Shown here piece by piece: positions 36,539 to 44,182 of a stretch of DNA of 64,000 nt; position 1 is the first letter of the stretch, and each line of letters opens with the position of its first letter. The translations under genes and the position numbers were made by a program. The stretch lies in contig SAJS01000009.1 of NCBI GenBank assembly GCA_004017535.1, positions 62,001-126,000 of the forward strand, given 5' to 3'. Source of the stretch: Mesorhizobium sp. (GTDB lineage: Bacteria > Pseudomonadota > Alphaproteobacteria > Rhizobiales > Rhizobiaceae). The notes under the pieces were generated by a model. The model worked only from the letters and a program-made list of their open reading frames with translations, made no database searches and was not told the origin of the DNA.

Positions 36539-37611
36539 GCCTGGCGCCCGGATCGACCATCGGCATCATCGGCGGCGGCCAGCTCGGCCGCATGCTGGCG
36601 ATGGCCGCCGCCCGCCTCGGCTACCGCATCGTGGTCATGGAGCCGCAGGCCGACTGCCCGGCGGCTCAGGTCGCCAACCGGCAGATCGTCGCCGCCTATG
36701 ACGATCGGGCGGCGCTCGCCGAGCTCGCCGTCGCCAGCGCCGTCGTCACCTACGAATTCGAGAATGTTCCGGTCGCCGCGGCGCGAATGCTGGCGGCAAC
36801 GGTCCCTGTCTACCCGCCGGCCCGCGCGCTCGAAGTCGCGCAAGATCGCGTCACGGAGAAAAGCTTCCTCAACGGCATCGGCATCCCGACGGCCGAGTTC
36901 CGTCCGGTCGACAATGACGACCAGTTGACCGAGGCTCTGAGGACGTTCAACGGCAGCGGCGTGCTGAAAACCCGACGCATGGGCTATGACGGCAAGGGCC
37001 AGCGCGTCTTCCGCAACATGGAAGCAGGCGGCTTTGCCGGCACCTGCGAGGCGATGGGCAATGTGCCGCTGATCCTGGAATCGCTCATCGCTTTCGAGCG
37101 TGAGATTTCGGTGATCGCCGCGCGCGGTCTCGACGGGACGATCGCCGCTTACGATCCGGCCGAAAATGTCCATCGCGAAGGCATATTGCGCAGCTCGACC
37201 TTGCCGGCCGCTATCGGTCCGCAGACGGCGGCCGCCGCCAAGGATGCGGCCGCGAAAATCCTTTCCGCGCTCGATTATGTCGGCGTCATCGGCGTCGAGT
37301 TCTTCGTGCTTGCCGACGGCTCGCTGCTGGCCAACGAGCTGGCGCCGCGCGTGCACAATTCCGGCCATTGGACGGAGGCCGCCTGCGTCATCTCGCAGTT
37401 CGAGCAGCATATACGCGCCGTCGCCGGCCTGCCGCTGGGCTCGCCCGCCCGGCATGCCGATTGCGTGATGGAAAACCTGATCGGCGACGACATGCTGAAA
37501 GTGCCGGCGCTGCTCACCGAGCCCGACCTGATGCTGCATCTCTACGGCAAGGCCGAGTCGCGCCCCGGCCGCAAGATGGGCCATTTCACGCGCCTCATCG
37601 GGCCCAAATAA
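36535..37611 (+). CDS. purK: N5-carboxyaminoimidazole ribonucleotide synthase
   Basis: The ATP-grasp enzyme that makes N5-CAIR from AIR, bicarbonate and ATP. 358 residues. Pattern: [22 protein letters not shown] near residue 8, [21 protein letters not shown] (ATP-binding Lys loop), and [26 protein letters not shown] in pieces near 262-288. The start is GTG overlapping the purE stop by four bases, giving translational coupling. Ends 4 bp before a convergent gene. Confidence 0.96.
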   Translation: MSLAPGSTIGIIGGGQLGRMLAMAAARLGYRIVVMEPQADCPAAQVANRQIVAAYDDRAALAELAVASAVVTYEFENVPVAAARMLAATVPVYPPARALEVAQDRVTEKSFLNGIGIPTAEFRPVDNDDQLTEALRTFNGSGVLKTRRMGYDGKGQRVFRNMEAGGFAGTCEAMGNVPLILESLIAFEREISVIAARGLDGTIAAYDPAENVHREGILRSSTLPAAIGPQTAAAAKDAAAKILSALDYVGVIGVEFFVLADGSLLANELAPRVHNSGHWTEAACVISQFEQHIRAVAGLPLGSPARHADCVMENLIGDDMLKVPALLTEPDLMLHLYGKAESRPGRKMGHFTRLIGPK

Positions 37612-37615
37612 CGAC

Positions 37616-38041
37616 CTATTGCATCTCCTGGTCGTCGCCGCCGGCGTCGGAGCCGGCGCAGCTCGGATCGCTCAGCTTGCAGTTGGCGTCGGAGGAGAGC
37701 TGCTTCACGCGCTCGTTGGTGAGCTTGGTCAGGCACTGCGACACCTCCATCGGATGGATGGAGCCGCCCTCGCTGTCGGCGGTCGAATAGGCGCATTCGG
37801 CGTCACGAAAGGCGATCCAGGCGCGCTGCGCCGTCTGCAGCAGCTTGTTCGAGGCCTGATCGTTGTGGCCGACAAGGTCCTTGTAGGCGGCGTTGAGCCT
37901 GGCATCGGCCGCCTGGTAATCGGCATCGGCGCAGATGTTCAGCATCGACTGGCTGTCGTCGCTGCGATCGCAGTCCTCGGCAAAGGCTGCCGGGGCGGTC
38001 GCCAGGAGAACAAGACAGGCGGGCAAAAACAGACGGCGCAT
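37616..38041 (-). CDS. LprI/DUF1311-family secreted protein
   Basis: A 141-residue periplasmic protein: signal peptide (RRLFLPACLVLLATAPAAFA) then the DUF1311 (lysozyme-inhibitor LprI-like) domain with DCDRSDDSQSMLNICADADYQAADARLN in pieces, LLQTAQRAWIAFRDAECAY and QCLTKLTNERVKQL. The conserved cysteines probably pair. RBS GGAG six bases upstream of ATG 38041. Some family members inhibit lysozyme; function here is unproven. Convergent with purK. Confidence 0.86.
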   Translation of the reverse strand: MRRLFLPACLVLLATAPAAFAEDCDRSDDSQSMLNICADADYQAADARLNAAYKDLVGHNDQASNKLLQTAQRAWIAFRDAECAYSTADSEGGSIHPMEVSQCLTKLTNERVKQLSSDANCKLSDPSCAGSDAGGDDQEMQ

Positions 38042-38171
38042 GGGAATCTCCAGTCGCTGGGGTGTGGACACCATTCCAGTCGACCTCGAGTCGCGCAATG
38101 CCGTGGCTGGTGGGGATGGCGAATATTTGACGGATCGCGCCAATTGCCCTTATTCGAGCATCGTCACGTGG

Positions 38172-38200
38172 TTGACACGGACGACACTCCTCGTTTATGA
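38172..38200 (+). promoter_or_regulatory. Sigma70 promoter of rpmJ
   Basis: TTGACA, 17-bp spacer, TTATGA: the best promoter match in the window. Transcription would start near 38207, leaving a leader of about 80 bases before rpmJ. Confidence 0.75.
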
Positions 38201-38214
38201 GCCACGCCAAGTTC

Positions 38215-38244
38215 AAAGGCGCGCTTTTTTCGGGCGCGCCTTTT
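38215..38244 (+). promoter_or_regulatory. Terminator-like hairpin in the rpmJ leader
   Basis: AAAGGCGCGC, loop TTTTTTCGG, GCGCGCCTTTT: ten perfect pairs ending in T, located between the promoter at 38172 and the rpmJ ATG at 38287. Its place suggests an attenuator. Confidence 0.65.
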
Positions 38245-38286
38245 AAAATTCGGCCCGGGACGGGCCCAGACCGAACAGGCAAGACC

Positions 38287-38412
38287 ATGAAGATCAAGAA
38301 TTCGCTCAAGGCGCTCAAGGCGCGTCACCGCGACAACCGGCTGGTTCGCCGCAAGGGACGCATCTACATCATCAACAAGACCGCTCCGCGCTACAAGGCG
38401 CGCCAGGGCTGA
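38287..38412 (+). CDS. rpmJ: 50S ribosomal protein L36, zinc-independent (C-minus) form
   Basis: A 41-residue very basic protein: [20 protein letters not shown], then [20 protein letters not shown]. It lacks the four zinc ligands of standard L36, which is the type normal for alphaproteobacteria and equals the alternative form YkgO of enterobacteria. Part of the large ribosomal subunit. Longer readings upstream run through the promoter and leader hairpin, so the ATG at 38287 is certain. A family B hairpin repeat follows. Confidence 0.96.
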   Translation: MKIKNSLKALKARHRDNRLVRRKGRIYIINKTAPRYKARQG

Positions 38413-38425
38413 GTTTTGCGCGCGG

Positions 38426-38490
38426 CGTAGTGCATGTCGCCCAAAAGTGCCAAGCGGTTTTGGGGCAACGACATGCACAAAGAGACTACG
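38426..38490. repeat. Hairpin repeat, family B
   Basis: Nested arms CGTAGT/ACTACG and GCATGTCG/CGACATGC around the core CCCAAAAGTGCCAAGCGGTTTTGGGG. The core is shared with repeats at 40383 and 43512. It directly follows rpmJ and may end its transcript. Confidence 0.8.
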
Positions 38491-38580
38491 CCGGGCCCTT
38501 TTGTTGTTGATTGCCGGTTCGCCGGCTATCTCACGCTAAAATCATTTGGACGATCCGCCGTCCGGGATTAGATTCCGGCG

Positions 38581-39201
38581 ATGCGGATCCGTTTTGCATT
38601 TTTCGCCGCCTTTTTTCTTTCCGGCGCAGCTTTGCCTGCAGGAGCAGAAACGGTGCCGGGCGCGCTGCCTCCAGACGCCGCGCCGCCCGCCGCGACACCG
38701 CCGCCGGCCGCTCCAACCAGGCAGGGCCGCCTCGACCAGCTCTTCACGGAGTTGAAGCGCGAGCGCAATGAAAAGGCGGCCGAGCGCATCGCCGGCCGCA
38801 TCTGGAACGAATGGAACCAGTCGGGCAGCGCCTCGATCGACCTGATGATGCAATGGGCGCAAAAGGCGACGGAAGACCAGAAATTCGACGTCGCGCTCGA
38901 TTTCCTTGACCAGGTCGTGACCTTGCAGCCCGATTATGCCGAAGGCTGGAACCGGCGCGCCACCGTGCATTTCCTGATGAAGAATTACGGAAAGTCGATG
39001 GCCGACATCGACCGCACCCTGCAGCTCGAGCCGCGCCATTTCGGCGCGCTCTCGGGCCTCGCCCAGATCATGACCGAGACCGGCCACAAGCAGTCGGCGC
39101 TGGAGGCCTGGCAAAAGGTGCTGGCGATCTATCCGATGATGCGCAGCGCCCAGGATCAGGTTTCAACGCTTTCGGAAGAGCTCGCCGGCGAGGGCATCTG
39201 A
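38581..39201 (+). CDS. Secreted tetratricopeptide-repeat protein
   Basis: A 206-residue protein with a signal peptide (RIRFAFFAAFFLSGAALPAGA), a Pro/Ala linker (PPDAAPPAATPPPAAP) and about three TPR units from residue 50 to 190; DQVVTLQPDYAEGWNRRA and RTLQLEPRHFGALSGLAQI show the TPR spacing. TPR domains bind proteins, so a periplasmic scaffold is likely. No catalytic residues are visible. It is alone, with rpmJ upstream and an HxlR regulator convergent downstream. Confidence 0.85.
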   Translation: MRIRFAFFAAFFLSGAALPAGAETVPGALPPDAAPPAATPPPAAPTRQGRLDQLFTELKRERNEKAAERIAGRIWNEWNQSGSASIDLMMQWAQKATEDQKFDVALDFLDQVVTLQPDYAEGWNRRATVHFLMKNYGKSMADIDRTLQLEPRHFGALSGLAQIMTETGHKQSALEAWQKVLAIYPMMRSAQDQVSTLSEELAGEGI

Positions 39202-39264
39202 CGCGCTTAGTGCTCCGCCTTATCCCAAAGCGCGGCGCGCTGAATCGGATCCGCGCAACGCGCT

Positions 39265-39798
39265 TCAAGCCTCTGTCTTGATGTGGCGAAGTTCCTCGGC
39301 CTTGCGCTCGACGACGGCCTCATAAGCGGCCCGCAACTGCTGGCGCACGGTGGGCGCGCCGGGCGGCGTCCTCGAAGGCGCGCCTAGATGCTCGTGGCGC
39401 AACTCGTCCATGAATTGCTCCCAAAGCGGCGGGCCGCCCTTTTCGAGCAGCTCGGCGCGGATCGACAATTCTTCCGTGACCGGCAGCCAGACCCGCCCCC
39501 AGGCGCCGAGCTGCGCCATGATGGGCACCAGCGTGATCGCCATCTCGGTCAGGCTGTAGATCGCCTTCTGCTTGTGGCTGGGGTCGTCGGCCTTGGTCAG
39601 CAAGCCGAGCGCCATCAGCCGCTTCAGCCGGTCGGCCAGGATGTTGGATGCGATGCCCTCCAGCGAGAAGTTGAGCAACTCGCGAAAATGGCGCCGGCCG
39701 CCAAAGATCATGTCGCGCAGGATGATCAGGCTCCAGCGGTCGCCGAACACTTCGAGCGACAGATTGATCGGGCAACCGGACCGGCGGTCGATGTTCAT
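39265..39798 (-). CDS. HxlR-family transcriptional regulator
   Basis: A 177-residue winged-helix regulator: MNIDRRSGCPINLSLEVFGD, then RWSLIILRDMIFGGRRHFRELL (HxlR signature, in pieces) and the recognition region GIASNILADRLKRLMALGLL. GCPI holds the conserved Cys often used for redox sensing in the family. The start at 39798 has GGAG upstream. It is divergent from a decayed hydrolase gene; two palindromes lie between. Confidence 0.92.
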   Translation of the reverse strand: MNIDRRSGCPINLSLEVFGDRWSLIILRDMIFGGRRHFRELLNFSLEGIASNILADRLKRLMALGLLTKADDPSHKQKAIYSLTEMAITLVPIMAQLGAWGRVWLPVTEELSIRAELLEKGGPPLWEQFMDELRHEHLGAPSRTPPGAPTVRQQLRAAYEAVVERKAEELRHIKTEA

Positions 39799-39816
39799 GG
39801 CAGTCTCCGGAAAAAC

Positions 39817-39870
39817 CAGTTGCATTATGATATCGGTTTCGTTATCGTGCAACTGATTGCAAAATGCAAT
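39817..39870. promoter_or_regulatory. Palindromes in the HxlR/hydrolase divergent region
   Basis: CAGTTGCA (39817-39824) with TGCAACTG (39848-39855), and directly after it ATTGC-AAAAT-GCAAT (39856-39870). They share TTGCA/TGCAA and are the likely HxlR binding sites. Confidence 0.55.
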
Positions 39871-39886
39871 TGGATTGGAGGAGCAG

Positions 39887-40231
39887 ATGACCTACGCGGC
39901 GCAGCGCCCCGACATCGTTTCGGAAAGCTTCGGCAGCCCGAAAGATCCGCCGATCCTTCTGATCATGGGCGCCATGGCCTCGATGCTGTGGTGGCCGGAA
40001 GCCTTCTGCCGGCAACTCGCCAGGCGCGGCCGCTTCGTCATCCGCTACGACAACCGCGACACTGGACTGTCGACGAAATACCCGCCTGGCACGCCGCCCT
40101 ACAATTTCGGGGATATGGTGGACGATGCCATCCGCGTGCTCGACGACCACGGCGCCACGTTCTGCGCGAGCATGCCGCCCATCGGCCGACTGCTCGGCCT
40201 CCCCCGCCTTGTTCTATGCCAACAAAGTTGA
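39887..40231 (+). pseudogene. Alpha/beta hydrolase, truncated
   Basis: The N-terminal third of an alpha/beta hydrolase (aclacinomycin methylesterase-like): ILLIMGAMASMLWWPEAFCR near residue 25, IRYDNRDTGLST near 55 and DMVDDAIRVLDDHG near 80. Intact proteins continue with a strand and the GxSxG nucleophile; here sequence after residue 90 is unrelated and stops at 40231. The RBS GGAGGAG and divergent HxlR arrangement remain, so the loss is probably recent. It abuts a GST gene fragment on the other strand. Confidence 0.75.
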
Positions 40232-40365
40232 ACCGTTCGGCGACAGATTTCCGACGGTTGTAGGGGAAGAACTTGAAATAGGGCTGCGCTTCCTCGACCA
40301 CGCGGGCAAAGGATGGCCGCGCAAGCAGACGGTCGTGATAGCGTTTCAGCGCCGTCGGCAAGGCG
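40230..40365 (-). pseudogene. Glutathione S-transferase, C-terminal fragment
   Basis: In the minus-strand frame: LPTALKRYHDRLLARPSFAR then VVEEAQPYFKFFPYNRRKS, the last helices of a GST (typical ...RPSVxxAxxEAxPYFxxFP). There is no N-terminal thioredoxin half: upstream on this strand the sequence goes at once into a family B repeat (40379-40481). It is the remnant of a deletion or repeat insertion. Confidence 0.6.
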
Positions 40366-40378
40366 CATGTCGAACGGC

Positions 40379-40481
40379 TAAAGCATGTCTCCCGAAAGTG
40401 GGAACCGGTTTCGGGACAAAGACATGCGTGAAATCAAACCTTAAAGCGTGGAGCGAATCTGAAAGGTCGCGACGCGCTTTA
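40379..40481. repeat. Repeat of family B with extension, overlapping a gene's 3' end
   Basis: Hairpin GCATGTCT ... AGACATGC (40383-40427) with core CCGAAAGTGGGAACCGGTTT, followed by an extension ending in AAAGCG ... CGCTTT (40443-40480). The pattern resembles a dispersed Rhizobiales repeat. Its last 39 bases code for the end of the ArsR-type regulator. Confidence 0.85.
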
Positions 40482-40758
40482 GATCATTCCCCCGGCGCGC
40501 TGTTTCCCAGAACTGATCGAGCCAGATGTTCAGTCTAAGGAAGCCGGCGCTGCTGACAGTATAGACGCGTCGCGTGCCTGCGGCTTTGGCATTGACCAGG
40601 CCGGCATCGAGCAGAACCTTCAGATGTTGGGAAACAGCCGGGCGTGAGACGGGCAGTCCGGCCGCTAGTTCGTTCACCGTCTTCGGGCCGCGCCGGAGTT
40701 CTTCCAAGAGATAGCGTCGGTTGGGATCGGCAATCGCCACAAAAGCGTCAGAAAACAT
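40441..40758 (-). CDS. ArsR-family HTH regulator with repeat-derived C-terminus
   Basis: A 105-residue winged-helix protein: MFSDAFVAIADPNRRYLLEE, LRRGPKTVNELAAGLPVSRP and AVSQHLKVLLDAGLVNAKAA. The pattern with IADPNRRYLLEEL puts it in the SdpR-like subgroup. There are no obvious metal-binding cysteines. The last 13 residues (LKRVATFQIRSTL) come from a dispersed repeat, so the original C-terminus has been replaced. ATG at 40758 or 40761. It sits downstream of the MFS carrier gene on the same strand, within 36 bp, and may be cotranscribed. Confidence 0.85.
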   Translation of the reverse strand: MFSDAFVAIADPNRRYLLEELRRGPKTVNELAAGLPVSRPAVSQHLKVLLDAGLVNAKAAGTRRVYTVSSAGFLRLNIWLDQFWETARRGNDLKRVATFQIRSTL

Positions 40759-40793
40759 CATGCCTTTATTTGTGGGGCAAAGTTTTCGAAATC

Positions 40794-42041
40794 TCAACTA
40801 TTGGTTTCAATCTTTCTGCGCGGATCGAGCCGGGTTGCCTCAGGCGTGACCGCGCGGTCGGCGGGCTGCGTTTTGAAGGCATCGCGGCTTTCGATCGGCA
40901 CGGGCGCACGGGCGCGGATACGCAGCAGCGTGTAGCCGGCGAGGCTGAGATGGGCGAGCGCGGTTGCTAGGAAAAGCCCCTCCGGACGCACCGAAGCCAT
41001 CAAGGCCGCGGCCAAAAGCGGACCGATCATCGTGCCGAAGCCGTAGAGCAGCAACAACCCGCCTGAAACTTTGACGAAGTCTTCGGCGCGGGCATGGTCG
41101 TTGGCATGCGCGACGGCGATCGAATAGAGCGTATAAGCGAAAGCGCCGTAGGCAGCGGTCAGCACGATGACGAAGACGCCCGATCTCGGCGCGAACAGGA
41201 AGATCAGCACCGCGACCAGGGCCGCGCCGAAGGCAGCACCCGCCAGCACGAAGCGGCGGTCGGTTGTATCGGAAAGGCGCCCGGCCGGAAGCTGCATGGC
41301 GGCGCCGGAAACGACGACAAGGCTCATCATCAGCGCGATCTCGGCGGTGGAGATGCCGATGCGCGCGCCATAGACGGCGCCGAGCGTGCCCCAGGCTCCG
41401 TTCGCGATGCCGATCAAGAGGCAGGCCACCGCCGACACCGGCGAATTGGCGTACAGGCCTTTGACGTCGAGCTTGACGTCCTGCAGCGGTTTGGGATGCG
41501 ACTGGGTCGAGACCGCCGTCGGAATGAGCGACAGGCAAAACAGGATGCCGGTGATCATGAACAGCGAGGCCGAGCGCACATCGCCGCCGGCGACGATCAT
41601 CTGGCCGCCCATGATCGAGGCATAGGTGACCATCATGTAGAGACCGAAGACGGTGCCGCGATTCTCGTTTGTGGCCTTCTCGTTCAGCCAGCTCTCGATC
41701 ACCATGAAGGCGCCGGCCATGGTGAAGCCGGTGAAGGCGCGCAGGAGGATCCAGAAATACTCGTCGATGATGAGGCCGGTGAGCAGCGCGATGATCGCAC
41801 CGGAAGCGGCGAAGGCGCCGAAGGCCCTGACATGACCGGCGCGGCGCACGAGGCGCGGCGCAAAGAAACAGCCGGTGACGAAGCCGCCTGCCCAGGCCGT
41901 GCCCATCAGGCCGAGCGATGCGGTCGAAAAGCCTTCCACCTGGCCGCGCAGCGGCAGGAGCAGCCCGTGCAGGCCGGATGCGGCGAGCAGGAACGCCGTG
42001 CCGCGCAGCAGCGAAAGGATCGGTCTGTAGGTTGCAAACAT
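40794..42041 (-). CDS. MFS transporter (YcaD-like)
   Basis: A 415-residue permease with about twelve hydrophobic helices. First helix LSLLRGTAFLLAASGLHGLL; the 2-3 loop FFAPRLVRRAGHVRAF resembles the MFS motif; VIESWLNEKATNENRGTVFG, after helix four or five, is a signature of the YcaD/UMF-like subgroup. The C-terminus from residue 385 is hydrophilic (ESRDAFKTQPADRAVTPEAT). The substrate is unknown. Start ATG at 42041. Confidence 0.88.
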   Translation of the reverse strand: MFATYRPILSLLRGTAFLLAASGLHGLLLPLRGQVEGFSTASLGLMGTAWAGGFVTGCFFAPRLVRRAGHVRAFGAFAASGAIIALLTGLIIDEYFWILLRAFTGFTMAGAFMVIESWLNEKATNENRGTVFGLYMMVTYASIMGGQMIVAGGDVRSASLFMITGILFCLSLIPTAVSTQSHPKPLQDVKLDVKGLYANSPVSAVACLLIGIANGAWGTLGAVYGARIGISTAEIALMMSLVVVSGAAMQLPAGRLSDTTDRRFVLAGAAFGAALVAVLIFLFAPRSGVFVIVLTAAYGAFAYTLYSIAVAHANDHARAEDFVKVSGGLLLLYGFGTMIGPLLAAALMASVRPEGLFLATALAHLSLAGYTLLRIRARAPVPIESRDAFKTQPADRAVTPEATRLDPRRKIETNS

Positions 42042-42122
42042 CGCTTGGTCCGGTTTCGGGCGCAGGGGTCTGAAGACAGACGTATTGGGGCTTTTCGGCG
42101 GCGGTCGCTCGCGCCGGCAAAA

Positions 42123-42317
42123 TTATCCGCGTCGAAACAACGCGTCGGCGGCGGACTTGGTGGCGCTCTTGGCGGCCCGCTCTGCCTCGAGCCTGGCGAT
42201 CTCGTCGCGCAGCAGGGCGATTCGCTCCGACAATTCGTCGACGGACAGCAGCGACAGGTCCTGGCCGATCTCGTGCGGGCGCGGCTTCTTCCTGGGTTCG
42301 TCGTCGAAGATCGCCAT
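42123..42317 (-). CDS. DUF1192 small protein
   Basis: A 64-residue charged protein: MAIFDDEPRKKPRPHEIGQD then LSLLSVDELSERIALLRDEI, a perfect DUF1192 pattern, with a coiled-coil helix to residue 50. RBS GGGAGGAG six bases upstream. Its function is not known; the family is restricted to alphaproteobacteria. Divergent from the quinone oxidoreductase gene, which in many Rhizobiales is also its neighbour. Confidence 0.9.
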   Translation of the reverse strand: MAIFDDEPRKKPRPHEIGQDLSLLSVDELSERIALLRDEIARLEAERAAKSATKSAADALFRRG

Positions 42318-42427
42318 CGTCGCTCCTCCCGTTTTGGCCATTTGCCTGATTTGGCATTGAGCATACATAGGGCAGGGGCATTGATGCAAACGGCCGACAA
42401 CAGATCGACATAAGGAGACGGCAAGCC

Positions 42428-43435
42428 ATGGCAAGTCAGAAGATTCCGGCGAAGATGACGGCCATCGCGATCTCGCAGCCCGGTGGCCCCCGGGTGCTCA
42501 AGCCGGAGACCCGCGACGTGCCTGTCCCCGGCCCCGGCGAAGTGCTGATCCGCGTGCACGCAGCCGGCGTCAACCGGCCGGACGTGCAGCAGCGCAAGGG
42601 CGCCTATCCGCCGCCGCCCGGCGCTTCGGACTTGCCCGGCCTCGAGGTGGCCGGCGAGATCGCGGCGCTTGGCGACGAGATATCGCGCTGGCGGATCGGC
42701 GACCGGGTCTGCGCACTCACGCCGGGCGGCGGCTATGCCGAATATGTCAAGGTCCATGCCGGCAGCGTGCTGGCGATCCCGGCTGGCTTCACCTATTCGG
42801 AAGCCGCGGCCGTGCCGGAGAACTACTTCACCGTCTGGCACAATGTGTTCGAGCGCGGCGGGCTCAAGAAGGGCGAGACGCTGCTTGTCCATGGCGGCTC
42901 CTCCGGCATCGGCACCACCGCCATCCAGCTCGCCTCGGCCTTCGGCGCCACTGTTTTCACCACCGCCGGCAGCAGGGAGAAATGCGACGCCTGCCTGAAG
43001 CTCGGCGCCGACCGGGCGATCAACTATCGCGAGGACGATTTCGTCGCGGCGGTCAAGGATGCGACCGACGGCAAGGGCGCCGACGTCATCCTCGACATGG
43101 TCGGAGGCGACTATGTCGCGCGCAACTACGAGGCCGCGGCCGTCGAGGGACGGATCGTCCAGATCGCCGTGCAGGCCGGCGCTGTCGCAAGCACCAATTT
43201 CGCAACGCTCATGGTCAAGCGCCTGACCCATACCGGCTCGACGCTTCGTCCGCGCACCCTCGAGTTCAAGGCGGCGATCGCCGCCGCGCTGGAGGCCCAG
43301 GTGTGGCCACTGCTCGGTACGCGAAAGGTGGCTCCGGTCATGGACATGATCTTTCCGCTGACCGAAGCCTGGCGGGCGCATGAGCGAATGGAAGAGGGCG
43401 AGCATATAGGCAAGATCGTCCTCGACGTCGGGTAG
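42428..43435 (+). CDS. NAD(P)H quinone oxidoreductase (zeta-crystallin/PIG3 family)
   Basis: A 335-residue medium-chain dehydrogenase without zinc ligands. Pattern: VHAAGVNRPDVQQRKGAYPP near residue 40, LPGLEVAGEIAALG, LVHGGSSGIGTTAIQLASAF (cofactor loop) near 155 and YREDDFVAAVKDATDGKGAD. It reduces quinones or enones with NADPH. ATG at 42428 with AAGGAGA upstream. A family A repeat begins 7 bp after the stop. Confidence 0.93.
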   Translation: MASQKIPAKMTAIAISQPGGPRVLKPETRDVPVPGPGEVLIRVHAAGVNRPDVQQRKGAYPPPPGASDLPGLEVAGEIAALGDEISRWRIGDRVCALTPGGGYAEYVKVHAGSVLAIPAGFTYSEAAAVPENYFTVWHNVFERGGLKKGETLLVHGGSSGIGTTAIQLASAFGATVFTTAGSREKCDACLKLGADRAINYREDDFVAAVKDATDGKGADVILDMVGGDYVARNYEAAAVEGRIVQIAVQAGAVASTNFATLMVKRLTHTGSTLRPRTLEFKAAIAAALEAQVWPLLGTRKVAPVMDMIFPLTEAWRAHERMEEGEHIGKIVLDVG

Positions 43436-43442
43436 GGTGAGC

Positions 43443-43623
43443 CGATATTCAGGTGAGGCCGGTCTGCAAATGCCGGCCTCTGCGCTTCCGGTGCTCACGT
43501 CGTTCCAGCTGCCGCATGTCCTTATCGGAAAACCGGAGGACCACTTTTCCGGGACATGCGGAAGTACGTTCCGCTCCGGTTCTCGAAGTCCACCATTTTC
43601 GACTCGGCCTGACCTGAATCTCG
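43443..43623 (+). repeat. Foldback repeat element, family A copy 3, with internal insertion
   Basis: Same terminal inverted repeats as the other copies (CGATATTCAGGTGAGGCCG ... CGGCCTGACCTGAATCTCG). The central ACTTTAAGT of copy 2 is replaced by about 60 bp holding a family B hairpin, so this copy is 181 bp long. It begins 7 bp after the quinone oxidoreductase stop. Confidence 0.92.
43512..43561. repeat. Hairpin repeat of family B inside family A copy 3
   Basis: CCGCATGTCC and GGACATGCGG are perfect 10-bp arms around CGGAAAACCGGAGGACCACT; in reverse complement the core matches that of the repeats at 38426 and 40383. Confidence 0.8.
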
Positions 43624-43678
43624 ACCCATCCTGGGTCCGCGCTTGTCCCTGTTCCAAGCTGAACGCATCGTTAATGGT

Positions 43679-43699
43679 GCAATGCACAAAACGCATTGC
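43679..43699. promoter_or_regulatory. Inverted repeat upstream of the DUF1127 gene
   Basis: GCAATGC, ACAAAAC, GCATTGC: perfect 7-bp arms, 90 bp before the DUF1127 ATG at 43790. Possible operator. Nothing else is seen in 43624-43789. Confidence 0.4.
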
Positions 43700-43789
43700 G
43701 GCCATGCAAAAGCGTCCGTTCATTTCTTGGGCAGGCATGCCTATTTACGCGGCATCAAACGATTTCATCTAACGACTGGAGAAACTGAA

Positions 43790-43930
43790 ATGAACCCGAT
43801 CCGTGCTTTCCGTAGGTGGCGCATGTACAACGAAACCGTGCGCGAATTGAACAAGCTCAATGCCCGTCAGCTGAGCGACCTCGGCATCAACCGCGCCGAC
43901 ATCGAGCGCATCGCCCGTCAGGCGGTGTAA
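43790..43930 (+). CDS. DUF1127 (YjiS-like) small protein
   Basis: A 46-residue protein: MNPIRAFRRWRMYNETVREL then NKLNARQLSDLGINRADIER. This is the short DUF1127 motif (L..L..R.L.DLGI.R.DI). RBS GGAG eight bases before the ATG. Related short DUF1127 proteins in Agrobacterium and Rhodobacter affect phosphate, RNA or stress responses, but the role here is not known. A terminator follows at 44011. Confidence 0.9.
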   Translation: MNPIRAFRRWRMYNETVRELNKLNARQLSDLGINRADIERIARQAV

Positions 43931-44010
43931 TCGAAACCAGCCCGGCCGCAGGGCCAGGCTGGACAGGCAAGCCAGAGCCGTCGAGACGCTTGCTCGTTTC
44001 CGGTTCCAAG

Positions 44011-44044
44011 CCCGCTGGACCTCGTCCAGCGGGTTTTGTTTTTT
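44011..44044 (+). terminator. Rho-independent terminator
   Basis: CCCGCTGGAC, loop CTC, GTCCAGCGGG, then TTTTGTTTTTT. Terminates the DUF1127 transcript 80 bp after its stop. Confidence 0.93.
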
Positions 44045-44182
44045 AATGCCGGTGAATCAGTCCTTTCCAAAAACATTGCGAAAATTCGAGGGAGCGTTTA
44101 TACAGGCCGCGAATTTCCCATTTTGGTGGCTCTAAAACCACCGCCCGCGCGGGAACGCGGGCGAACGAGAAGGATTTTTGAC

